A DNA stretch of 64,000 nucleotides from Anabas testudineus. Its lineage: Eukaryota; Chordata; Actinopteri; Anabantiformes; Anabantidae. This document shows, in pieces, positions 34,880 to 44,695 of this stretch. Location of the stretch: positions 20,805,333-20,869,332 of the forward strand of contig NC_046614.1 of assembly GCF_900324465.2 (NCBI RefSeq), read 5' to 3'. The notes beneath the pieces were generated by a model. That model did not search any database, was not told the DNA's origin, and was given only the letters and a program-made list of their open reading frames with translations. A program made the position numbers and the translations under genes. The number at the start of each line of letters is the position of its first letter. Positions within the stretch are counted from its first letter, which is position 1.

Positions 34880-35735
34880 TAACAGTGCCAGCTGAATTTT
34901 GTGTTATTTCTTATTCTTCTTTCACATTTATTCTTTATATTATGATGAAACAGAGCTTTTCCACTGTTGTTCTAATTAATTCCTTTTTAGCAGCTACAGT
35001 GAATTTAATGTATGATGCCAACTAATATTTACCTACTCAACTTTTAAATCTTTTCAGAAGTGATGCTAGGACACTTTGCTTATATTGAGCAACTCCAGTT
35101 ATAGAACCAAAGCAGAAAATCCTTGTAGGATACCTGTCAGGTGTTTCATGTAAAACACTCACTCACATCAGTTTTCAGGATTACTTTTTTTATGATTTCT
35201 TTTATATACTGCACTTTACAGCATGTTGTAATGAATTTAAAGTATGTTTTTTATTAATTTACTTGAATTATTCAAGAAATAAACATAATTATTTCCTATT
35301 ACAATTAATTAATTAATTCATTATCACTTACAACGTTTTATTATTGTATTTATTTAATGTTCACTTTGTTAACAGTAACTTTAGTTCCCATCTGCCCTCA
35401 GCCAGAAGGGGACAGTTTTAAGTGTAACACAGAGAGAGTAACGTGCAACAGTGGAGTAAGAAGACCTTTATTGTGAAGTCTGCGATGTGTAAAGTTGGAA
35501 TACACCACGTTGCTGTGTTGGGACTGATTTTTAAAAAAAATTATTGCAAGAGAAACTGCAGCCAGCTTAATGTGTCCAGACATAATACTTTAAGAAAACT
35601 GTTTTACAAGAGATTTCAGAATTTTAATATTTCAATGACTGTTTATTTGAATAAAATGTAAACTAGAGCATTTTAATCTTCACATATTGCTCTACTGAGC
35701 CTCTGCCCACACACAGCTTGTGCAGAAAGTGTTTA
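34880..35735. other. intergenic, nothing recognised
   Basis: AT-rich sequence with no coding frame, her remnant or RBPJ site that I can support. Module A, present before copy 8, has no counterpart here. Confidence 0.4.
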
Positions 35736-35739
35736 AAAA

Positions 35740-36280
35740 GCCCTTTTGTAGTGGAGCACATGCCTGTTTTGTGCTAATGAAAGAAGTAAGTGTGGGAAAA
35801 CTCTGGAGAGCAGAGCTGATTGACATTCACTCCACCAGCAGCCAAGTCATTCTCCAAAGGGATTTGGCACACTTCAGGAAGCTGCAGACCCGCAGGAAAC
35901 CTCCCACCCTCCTTTACAGAGCTGCAGTTCCAACCTAACGGACGGTCGGTAATGAGGCACGATTATGATGTTCAACATGTTTGACAATGATCAGAAACTG
36001 AAAACAGGAGATAGAGGTTCAGTTTGATGAAAACCTACTTTATGACAGATTTTCCACCTTGATTTCAAATTCTACAAACTGTCTGAAGCAGCCAATGGGA
36101 GTCTTTCCCTCCAGATGGTTGGTGATGTCAGACTCAGCAGTCAGCATCTGTCACCGAAGTTCCTTTGTGGTTCATTGTTCACAGCACATGGAGTCAGTGT
36201 GGGAAACTAGGATCAGCTTGTTACTCACACCGACTACAAGGCACGTGTCAGATCACTGCTACATCTGGACCCCAGTATTA
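35740..36280 (+). promoter_or_regulatory. enhancer modules B and C of her copy 9
   Basis: Near-exact duplicate of 32450-32980. Module B GTGTGGGAA 35790-35798; module C GTGTGGGAA 36197-36205; GCACGTGTCA at the end. Module A is absent. Confidence 0.62.
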
Positions 36281-36469
36281 GTGTTAGGTTTACTTTGGAG
36301 TAGATCATTTGTCTTATAGTACATTATTGAATAAAACTTATTTTGAATTTTTTGAATGAAAATTGTCTACTCAAATAAAATTAAAAACATTTTATAATTA
36401 TGATTTGTTAAAATACATTACACAAACTAGCTAGTTTTTAATTCATTCTATTATATTACATGCATTATT

Positions 36470-36720
36470 GCAAAATCATCAAGATATAACTGCACAGAAT
36501 GCTTAATAGTTGTCTGTTTTGTTCTGTAGATTTAATTGTGCACAACTTAAGGTGTAATTTGTTTTCTGTCTAGTTCTGTCTGATGTGTTTAAACGTTTAT
36601 TCTTTCCTTCTTGTTATCTTCTGCATGTGTATGTATGTTTCTCTGTGTAATGGCTACTGCAACACCAGAATTTCCCTTCTGTGATTAATAAAGTATCTAA
36701 TCTAATCTAAACACACCTCA
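36470..36720 (+). mobile_element. LINE-like 3' tail ending in TCTAA repeats
   Basis: TGCAACACCAGAATTTCCCT, then GTGATTAATAAAGTATCTAATCTAATCTAA, resembles the 3' end of fish non-LTR retrotransposons (AATTTCCC, AATAAAG, then short tandem repeats). The 5' limit is uncertain and the family is not identified. Confidence 0.5.
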
Positions 36721-36782
36721 TCCATTTATATTATATGTTATTTGTGCATTACAAATTTTTTTTTTTTTACTAAATATGCAAA

Positions 36783-37092
36783 ATAATCGGCTTGTGCTCA
36801 GTCTAAGTCATTGATTGCTGACAGATCTGATGGGGTCACCACTTTCCCAGATTCACACAGAGCTTTGTGAGTCTCTGTCTATCATCCCATCAACCCTCCA
36901 CCGGCTCCAAGAGATCTAATCTACATGTCTCATTGTCTCATTGAGCTCTCTGATTGGTTGAGAGTGTGAGAAACTGCAGCCAGACCAGGACCCACACATT
37001 GATATGGAGATGTGGGACTATAAATAGGAGGGATGAAGCCAGCAGAGATCACATTCTCTCTACAGAGACCTCTACAGCACACAGATCCAGAC
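36783..37092 (+). promoter_or_regulatory. her copy 9 promoter with module D
   Basis: TTCCCAG (36844-36850), inverted CCAAT, GTGTGAGAA (36964-36972), TATAAATA (37019-37026). The CTATTGTCC motif and about 60 bp around it are missing here, unlike most copies. Confidence 0.68.
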
Positions 37093-37601
37093 ATGGCACC
37101 TACAATCACTGCAGCAATGACCAGTTCTCAGGAGCATCTGACTCTGACCCACAAGGTAAATTCAACACTCAACAAGACTTGAACGTGGATCATTACAGTT
37201 TGTATTTGTTTATACTAATACTATAATCCAGAACAATGTTATTAATGACTTTATTTGTCTTCCTGCAGCTCAGAAAACCTCTGGTGGAGAAGTTGCGCAG
37301 AGAGCGAATCAACAGCAGCATTGAGCAGCTCAAGTCTCTCCTGGGTCCAGAGTTCCTCAAACAGCAGCCAGACTCCAAGCTGGAGAAGGCAGACATCCTG
37401 GAGATGACGGTTTGCTTCCTGACACAGCTGCAGCAGCAGAACCAAGAGCAGAAAACACTGATCAACCACTTCAACAACCTGCAGTCGTCCTCTAATAAGA
37501 ACCTGACAGAGGACGACTTCTGTCTTCTGAGCTCCACAGTCCAGACCAGCATCACCAGAGAGCAGAGTCCAGTCAACATCGCCCCCTGGAGGCCGTGGTA
37601 G
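37093..37601 (+). CDS. her4-like: her copy 9: Hes5/Her4-like bHLH repressor lacking Orange, short form
   Basis: Exons 37093-37155 and 37269-37601, 131 aa, Orange codons missing, WRPW kept. Distinguishing: NQEQKTLIN (Glu) and SSSNKNLTEDDF (Asn for Asp). The 3'UTR starts like copies 6-8 but diverges after about 150 nt. Confidence 0.92.
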
Positions 37602-38296
37602 ACCCCTACTCAGTGGAGTTAGTACCAGACAAACTGAGACGACCATGTTGGTCAAAGATTACTGGACCTGGTTTCTATGAAAGTTTCTACTCTTGTTCTT
37701 GTGTTTGAACAGGAGCTGTATATTTGAACATTTCTTAAAGAAGTGACAGCATCAACATCTTTCAGGTTAAGAAAGAGAACATCTTCTCATGCATGTTGCA
37801 TGAATCAAATTTGATTGTGTCAGCAATTATTATTATACCTCACTGTACTTAATGCTTGTGTAGCGTTATAATGATTATTGAGATCAAATATTTAAATGTC
37901 ATTTTCTATTGACATTTTGTCATAATTGATTTCACCTCATTTTAATCATTGTGATTTACTGATCTGTTTTAAGATCCAAGTTTGTCTTACATCACAGTTT
38001 TTGTGGTACCTTTTAAGGTGCATCATGCACTGATATAATATTACACAATAGCAACTATTGTTTGTTACCTATTGATCATTTAGATCAAATATTTAACTTG
38101 TTCTATTTAAGAACATTTTGCCATTTCCTTCACTTTATGTGATAAATGAAAAGTGTTTGATGTGACAGTGTCACAATTTTTAAGTTTTTACTGTTTTTTT
38201 GTTTTTTGTTAATTGAAGGATGTGGTTATTGAAAACAATGTGATCTTTAGTAAGGTCAGTTTAACTGTAAACCTTTAATCCATTTGTGAATCATTT

Positions 38297-38363
38297 GTCT
38301 TTTACAAAGACAGTTGTTCTTTTACTCTCTCTGAGTACAGTAGGTCTTGTGATGTATCATCAC
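38297..38363 (+). other. 3'UTR hairpin element, copy 9, HP3 lost
   Basis: HP1 GTCTTT-TAC-AAAGAC (38297-38311), HP2 TACTC-TCTCT-GAGTA (38323-38337). HP3 is cut out, leaving only GTCTTG directly joined to HP4 GTGATG-TAT-CATCAC (38349-38363). AATAAA 38399-38404. Removal of a whole stem-loop, not half of one, fits a modular RNA structure. Confidence 0.58.
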
Positions 38364-38504
38364 CTTCCATATTTTCTGTGCATCATTGTACCTTGCTGAA
38401 TAAACAAACAAAGCCACTTGTAAATCTTGTATTCATGTCATACTTTTTTTCTTGTGATGAAGCTATTTATTAAGAAAAGTGACTTTCTAGTTTAGACAGA
38501 GGAT

Positions 38505-38660
38505 TCGAGTTAACAGCTCCCTATAAGCTGTTGTACACACTGACAGATGAGAGTCAAACAAACTGAAACAACCATTTTGCTCAAAGATTAATAGTGTGTC
38601 AGAAAGTTTGTTTACCTCTGTGTATTTTGAACATTCCTAACTGAGGACTCTTAATAAGGG
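38505..38660 (+). pseudogene. decayed her 3' end
   Basis: GTTAACAGCTCCCTATAAGCTGTTGTA aligns with GTCAACATCGCCCCCTGGAGGCCGTGGTA (the codons before and through WRPW). AAACAAACTGAAACAACCAT, TTTGCTCAAAGATTA and TTTGAACATTCCTAA then align with the conserved post-stop flank and early 3'UTR. The stop and WRPW codons are gone and nothing of the bHLH remains. No enhancer modules lie beside it. Confidence 0.6.
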
Positions 38661-38699
38661 AAGAAGGGAAATATGGAAACATTATTATTCAAACAAGAC

Positions 38700-39985
38700 T
38701 CACACAGATCACCCTCCACTGTCACATTCACATCTGCACAATTTAGAGTCATTAATTAACCTAATTAACCTAGACCTAACTGTACATCTCTGGACTGTGG
38801 GAAAAAAACAGACCTCATTCTTTGGACACATAATGTTGTTGAACCTGGACTTGACCAACTGCAGCAGCCCCAGATCATAGCACTGCCCCCACAGGCTTGT
38901 ACAGTAGACACAAGGCATGATGGGTATACCACTTCACCTGCCTCTCTTCCTACAGGGTAAATCCGGACTTATCAGACCACATGACCTTCTTCCATTGGAC
39001 AGTTCTTAACCCAGTTTCAATCTCCTTAGATGTTTCTTTGCTTGATTCATGAAAATAATTTGATCCTTCTAAAACAAATTAACATCTTTTCGACGACCAT
39101 AGGAAGTGTCTTCAGACATAGTTGTTTAAGAAATGAAAAGCTACTCACTGCATCAGTTAGAGTTAAATAACTTGTTGCCAGCTGAAAATAATCATCCATG
39201 CAGTAATTATCCAAAGAGATAATTGAGATAATGGATGGGCACTGTATTTTGCAAAATATGTTACTAAACAATTTGCTCCTCAGGTCCCTATAAACAGGAA
39301 AACAGGAAACAGAATAATCCCACTTTTCATTATCATTCAGATAACACGTTGAGTGCTTTTCTACATTTACATATTTTCCATATATTTTTTATCGTCATTC
39401 TAAATTTATGCATATTGTCATTATACTGCATTTTACTCTAAGCAAAACTCAATCTGTTACTCTTTTTGGGGTTGAGGTTGGTGAAGACGCGTGTTGAGAC
39501 ATGGTGGGGTGTCTGCTTATTTTGAATCTTGAACTTTCTTATATTAAGCAGCTTTCTGAAGCTTTAGGTTTGTTTATCATCAATAAACTCACATCCCTCA
39601 TTTTTACTTGTAATAACAATTTCTTTCAGAATAAAACACACAAAATACACAACTATGCAATGGCACAGAATGGTAAGGAAGCATATCAAAGTACAGTACT
39701 TGAGTAAGCATTAAGTACTTGTTCCGAGCAGAACCATAGTTATCATGTTTACTCCTTTTTACATTTAATCTTATTAAAGTTTTTTTTCTTCTCTGTGATA
39801 AATGTCTTGTCTTTTTGGTTCATCAGTCCCTGTGAACTCACCGAGACAACTGGAAACTGACGTGTAACCAGGCCAGGCTCAGGTGGTTTAGACTTTCTGC
39901 TTATCTCCTCTCCATCTGTCTGTTGTATGTGGGGGGGAAGTCCCAGTCCCCCCTCCTCGGAGCCCCTGCAGCCTCCCTGCACAAG
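38700..39985. other. intergenic, no gene recognised
   Basis: No coding frame is supported. A short GACCACATGACCTTCTTCCA stretch near 38980 resembles dispersed fish repeat sequence but could not be assigned. The region becomes more GC-rich towards 39.9 kb. Confidence 0.4.
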
Positions 39986-39989
39986 CCTG

Positions 39990-40115
39990 AACGTGCCCCG
40001 GTCACACGCCCTCCTCTCTAGCTGATGCTGGGAGCCACAGCGACACACGGCTTCCCACACTTCTGTATGCAGCCTGCTCAGCCTCACACACAATAGAAGT
40101 GTGTCTGCTCCCACA
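39990..40115 (-). promoter_or_regulatory. module A in reverse orientation
   Basis: Read on the minus strand: AGACACACTTCTATTGTG (SOX-like motif, 40090-40096 on plus), then GTGTGGGAA (plus 40052-40060). This is the order of module A. It lies 0.7 kb upstream of the plus-strand HLH gene and beyond the end of minus-strand copy 10, and is the only reversed A module seen. GC content is higher than in the surroundings. Confidence 0.55.
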
Positions 40116-40529
40116 AAGCCTCAGGACTGTTCTCAGGCCAGGAGAGGACAGAAGGCCACTTCACAGATCCACCATCTGGTTTGGCTCAAACTCACTGTTG
40201 AGACACACTGAGAGAAAAAAGCATAACTTTAAAACATGTGGGTATTTTGTGAAGGTTTTCTTTTGTTATTTAACATTTAAGGATTTATTTTTTATTAGAA
40301 GATAAAACTGAAAGTTACACATTGAAAGTGAGAGTGGTAATAAAAGACTCTCGAAGCACAGTTCAGGCTGTGAGATCAGTGTTTTAATAGTGTATTTTAT
40401 AATTCATCATTAGGTTGAATCTTTCCTGATGCAGTTGAGACATCACCACATTTTACTGTTTAATCGTTCATGTATTTTATTCTATTTTAGTTTGTGAATT
40501 TGTTTCATTTACATTTGTGTCTATGTCCA

Positions 40530-40825
40530 GGTCTGAACATCACAGTGGGAAAATCACATTTTCCCGTGTCTTCTTGAGAAGAAACATTTTCCCACTGACC
40601 TCAGTGATGTGTGACATTCAGATAAAGCATCCCACCTGTTCTATGTGACAGCCATTTAATTCTGTCTATTGTCCGGGGGTCGGTGGCTTCTGATTGGCTG
40701 AACAGCAGAGTGAGTGCTGGATGAGCAGCATAAATGCAGAGCAGAAACGCAGAATTGAACAGAGACATCCTCTGGACCTTTGCAAGCGACGCCTGAACTC
40801 ACCACCACAAGACACAGACCTTGAA
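40530..40825 (+). promoter_or_regulatory. promoter of the basic-less HLH gene with a palindromic RBPJ cluster
   Basis: GTGGGAA (40545-40551) and reverse TTCCCGTG (40561-40568) sit head to head 9 nt apart; a third site, TTCCCAC (40589-40595), follows. The outer ends ACATCACAGTGGGAAA and TTTTCCCACTGACCTCAGTGATGT form a larger imperfect palindrome. Then come CTATTGTCC, inverted CCAAT (GATTGGCT) and a TATA-like CATAAAT (40729-40735), about 90 bp before the ATG. The layout copies the her promoters, so Notch control is likely shared. Confidence 0.6.
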
Positions 40826-41253
40826 ATGGCTCCATACTCAGACCTCGATCTTCAGGACACCATGAAGGAGCAGCTCTTTAGGTAAGCCAAAGCTACAGAA
40901 CTTCATATGAAAATTTCATTCCTTGTTGTTTTATTTCAATAAAACACTTTTGTCCACTGAATTAGTTCATATGAATAGATGAATGTATCATTAAACATCA
41001 TGATTTTGTTTCCCTCAGCTGTAAACTCCACACGTTAGAGAGAAAATGCTGCACTGGAGTGGAGAAGCTGAAGGCTCTGATTGAAGAACACCTGCAGAAC
41101 GGGATCCCTCTTTCAGACATCTTGGAGAAGACAAAGTCCTTCCTCACCTTGAGAAAAGCCCTGCTGTCACACAACGGCTACTCCAAATATTCAAGGGACA
41201 CTTTACGTCTGTTTCCTGATGCTGAGGATGACCTGGCTCCACTGTGCTGTTAA
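40826..41253 (+). CDS. diverged Hes5-like HLH protein without basic region or WRPW
   Basis: Exons 40826-40881 and 41019-41253 (donor AG/gtaagc, acceptor ctcag, phase 2), 96 aa. Start chosen because MAPY matches the MAPT start of her copies and lies the same way after a TATA-like box. Against her: helix 1 GVEKLKALIEEHL (about 32-44) matches SIEQLKSLL; helix 2 PLSDILEKTKSFLTLRKALL (49-68) matches [26 protein letters not shown] (71-84) matches the first half of Orange (GYSRCVQEVVHFL). The basic region [14 protein letters not shown] is replaced by a shorter LHTLERKCCT, and the protein ends DDLAPLCC. It should dimerise but not bind DNA well, and should lack the TLE tail (inference: Id-like inhibitor). 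The frame is clean and its poly(A) signal AATAAA is at 41922-41927, so it looks alive. Confidence 0.78.
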
Positions 41254-41944
41254 TGAGGACTAGGAATGGACTATTGAAACGTCACTGGATCTGCTTTAAA
41301 GCAGTTGCAGGTGCTTGACCTGCAAACTAAGAGCAGATTTTATTGATGCTACTGCATCTCTGTGTGTAGAGAAATGCATTATTTGCATTATGTCAAGAGG
41401 ATTTAAAAAGACTAATGTGAGTTGTTAGCCTCATTTAGGCAGAAAAAAACGTTTCCACTTCATATAATGTGGAAAAACTGGATTCAAAGTTGAGACTGTT
41501 AAAATATGTTGTGCTGCTATTTATGAGATTTATGGTTTCAGTGGTTTTCCACACAGACTGTTACCTATGCAGAAACACTGTTGCTCATGTTTAAATATTT
41601 AGGACATAAATGTTTTAATGAATTTTATTCTACCTACAGAATTATTCCTGATTTGAATTTCACATTTTAAGTCAAACGACGTTCATCTCTTCTTCCTGCT
41701 GTGAAAAAGCAGCAGCTAACATAGTGTGATCACAGTCTGCCTTCTGCCTTGTTTCAAGGTATAATGTACCATATTGTTAAACAGAAACCTTTCTTCTGAA
41801 AAGGGATGTGTTATTGCTTTTTGTATGCCATGTATGCATATTTTGTTTTATTCATCAGTTTTATTTTTATTCATCCAAAGTGGATTTAAATTTGTGTTGA
41901 TGTTTTTGCAGATTTCAAGAAAATAAAAACATGTAAGATTGAAC

Positions 41945-42690
41945 AATTCTTATCTGACTATTTTAAATCAGGTTTGGGGAATTCAAACGTATCATTTTAG
42001 AACAACTACAAAAGACCTGTGAAAATGACCTCGGCCCTTTATCAATTTACCATAGCTTGTTAATTTAGTTATCAGAAGTACAGACTATTGAATGTAGAGA
42101 GACATTAATCACAATTGAATTGAAGTGCTTTTAAACATCATGTATTCCCTGCTGTCTGCTCCATGACACACTTCCTGTAACGGCAGATGTGTAAAATCTG
42201 AGCAATACTGAATACAGCACAACTGTTTGAGTGAAAACCACAGCGGCTCTGTGAGTGGTTAGTATGCAAAAGATCTGAAAACCTGCAGAGACTACTATCA
42301 TCTTTAAAGCAGTGTAGATACAGAGCATGATGAAACTGGTCTGGAGGTTCGTGAACATCTTACTGGTATATTTTAAGTTGTTTTTACTTTCATATAACAC
42401 TACAGTTTGCATGAGGTGTAGATACTAAAGATTCGGCCATTATCTCACAGCTAAAGAGTTGAAACAGCAGCTCTCTGACTGTCTGGTTATTGGTCCTAAC
42501 ACAGCTTTTTTCTGATATCTCTAAAAAAAAAAAAAAACTGCAATAAATGTTTAACAAATCCCAAAACTAAACACTCTATGACCATGGGAGGAGGTGGTGT
42601 TCTGTCATCTGTCAGTTACACACACTGTGTCACTTATCCTCTAGTATAAAATAGAAGCGGAACAAGCGGAAAACTGTTTTTTTTTTTTCT
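41945..42690. other. intergenic, nothing recognised
   Basis: No coding frame, module or mobile element is supported. There is an A run at about 42523-42537. The segment lies between the ends of two convergent genes. Confidence 0.4.
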
Positions 42691-42697
42691 GATTGTT

Positions 42698-43200
42698 TTT
42701 ATTCGCATCACTTGGCTTGAAGAGATACATTCATTTTCTAAACATGTCCTTCACTGAAGGTATAGGTGCTGTCACTCACAGAGTTATAAAACAGCACATT
42801 TGTCTTATACAAACTTCATCTGCTATAAATGCAGACAATTCAATTATTCAATGACCATCACAAAAGATATGTCAATCAATAAAACATGTGAATATCACTT
42901 ATAAATTTCAAATGTGAATAAATGTTTCTCCTAAAAGGAAAAAAATGTTCATACATCACTGTATAATAATGTAATAATATTTAACTGTAAAATTACACAT
43001 ATATACCACTAGTTGTGAAATACAAATAGTACCCAACTTATTGTCTGCGAATATCACAGGAACCCAGACTCTGGCCTTTACAAAAGGCAGTAAAAAGAAC
43101 TATTGCATTAACATATGCAATTAGTCCTAAAAACATGACCATCACCCCATATTAGAAAGTTTCACTTCTGAGCTTCATTTTTGTACAAGTCCTTTGGTGT
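42698..43200 (-). other. probable 3'UTR of her copy 10
   Basis: On the minus strand a poly(A) signal AATAAA lies at 42703-42698, giving a UTR of about 500 nt. A hairpin GCCTTT-TGT-AAAGGC (plus 43074-43088) has the same TGT loop as HP1 of copies 1-3 and 11, but with a T-A pair replaced by C-G. TGTGAT follows within about 40 nt. HP2, HP3 and HP4 are not recognisable, so the element is reduced. Confidence 0.5.
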
Positions 43201-43799
43201 CTACCACGGCCTCCAGAGGACGCTGTTAGCTGGACTCTTCTCTTTGGTGATGCTGGTCTGGACTGTGGAGCTCAGAGATGAGAGGCCAGTCTCTTTCAGG
43301 ATCTTATCAGAGGACGACTGCAGGTTGTTGAAGTGGTTCAGCAGTTTTCTCTGGTTCTGTGTTTTCACCTCCTCCTTGGACAGGAAGTGCACCACCTCCT
43401 GGACACACCTGGAGTAGCCCTGATCAACAGCTGCTGAGTCCACAGCTTGATGCTGCTGCTGCAGTCGTCTCAGGAAGCAAACCGTCATCTCCAGGATGTC
43501 TGCTTTCTCCAGCTTGGAGTCTGGCTGCTGTTTGAGGAACTCTGGACCCAGGAGAGACTTGAGCTGCTCAATGCTGTTGTTGATTCGCTCTCTGCGCAAC
43601 TTCTCCACCAGAGGTTTTCTGAGCTGCAGGAAGACAAATAAAGTCATTAAAAACATTGTTCTGGATTATAGTATTAGTATAAACAAATATAAACTGTAAT
43701 GATCCACGTTCAAGTCTTGTTGAGTGTTGAATTTACCTTGTGGGTCAGAGTCAGATGCTCCTGAGAACTGGTCATTGCTGCAGTGATTGTAGGTGCCAT
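43201..43799 (-). CDS. her4-like: her copy 10: Hes5/Her4-like bHLH-Orange repressor, long form, inverted
   Basis: Only minus-strand copy. Exon 1 43799-43737, exon 2 43623-43201, 161 aa. bHLH, Orange and WRPW are all present. Distinguishing: Asn37 (RINNSIEQ), Asn111 (KTQNQRK), Ser137 and the pre-tail SPANSVLWRPW, where most copies have [11 protein letters not shown]. The conserved block stops within a few bases of the stop codon here, whereas in other copies it runs about 60 nt further. It forms a head-to-head pair with copy 11, whose tail (SPANSALWRPW) is the closest. Confidence 0.93.
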
Positions 43800-44205
43800 G
43801 TCTGGATCTGTGTGCTGTAGAGGTCTCTGTAGAGAGAATGTGATCTCTGCTGGCTTCATCCCTCCTATTTATAGTCCCACATCTCCATATCAATGTGTGG
43901 GTCTTGGTCTGGCTGCAGTTTCTCACAGTCTCAACCAATCACAGAGCCCAGAAAGACAATAAAGGATGGGAGATGCTGAATGCTGTTATTGCCCGAGGGA
44001 TAATGCTTAGATCTCTGGGGAACAGGTGGAGAATTAGGGGGTAGGGTGGGGGGGTCATAGAGTCATAGAGGCTCTCACAGAGCTCTGCGTGAATCTGGGA
44101 AAGTGGTGACCCTGTAGAGAGATCAGATCTGCTGCCTGATGCTGAGATCAATGACTTTGACTGAGCACACGCCGATCATCACATCACACACGTGGGAACA
44201 TTTAT
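43800..44205 (-). promoter_or_regulatory. her copy 10 promoter with module D (reverse)
   Basis: In plus coordinates: TATTTATA (43866-43873), TTCTCAC (43920-43926), CCAAT, CTGGGAA (44095-44101), and CACGTGGGAA (44189-44198), where an E-box/N-box-like CACGTG overlaps an RBPJ core. A run of G (about 44047-44054) and GAGTCATAGAG repeats are peculiar to this copy. Confidence 0.68.
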
Positions 44206-44695
44206 ATTACAGGATTTTCTGAAACAGAGCACGTGTACATTTGTTTGATATATTTCAGACTTCAGTCTACCAATATAGCAAAATTGTTTATCTCATTTAC
44301 TTTTTTTTTTAACTGGATGGTTTTGGTGATGCTGAAATACTGTAGTATTCATTTAAAGAAAGCTGGAGACGGCAGGCTTTCATAGTTTTTTCATGTTTCA
44401 ATTAAAGTTTAAGAGCAGCTATTAAAAAACAAGCTTGAAGTTTAAATTCACAGTCTTATTGCACTTTAAGCTGCATCTGATCAATTCAGGAATGCACTCC
44501 CGTCCCGTCCTACCCGTCAAAATAAACTGCCTGGAATGCACAAGAACAATATGAATCTAAAGCAGGGGGACGAGCTTTTGAGCGCTCATTAATCCTCAGC
44601 ACGTCTGCATTCCTTATAGACATTTTACAAAAGCCTGGTAATGACGAGTCTTGATGACAGGAATGTCCATTCAGAAGCAGTGAGACCAAACTCGT
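44205..44695. other. intergenic between divergent copies 10 and 11
   Basis: No further minus-strand A, B or C modules were found, so copy 10 may share the plus-oriented modules to its right. There is a T run at 44300-44310. Nothing else recognised. Confidence 0.4.

Noticed and set aside
39749-40114. 121-aa minus-strand frame in the GC-rich patch
   Set aside because: No homology, low-complexity Lys-rich end, and it overlaps the reversed module A. Better explained as regulatory DNA.
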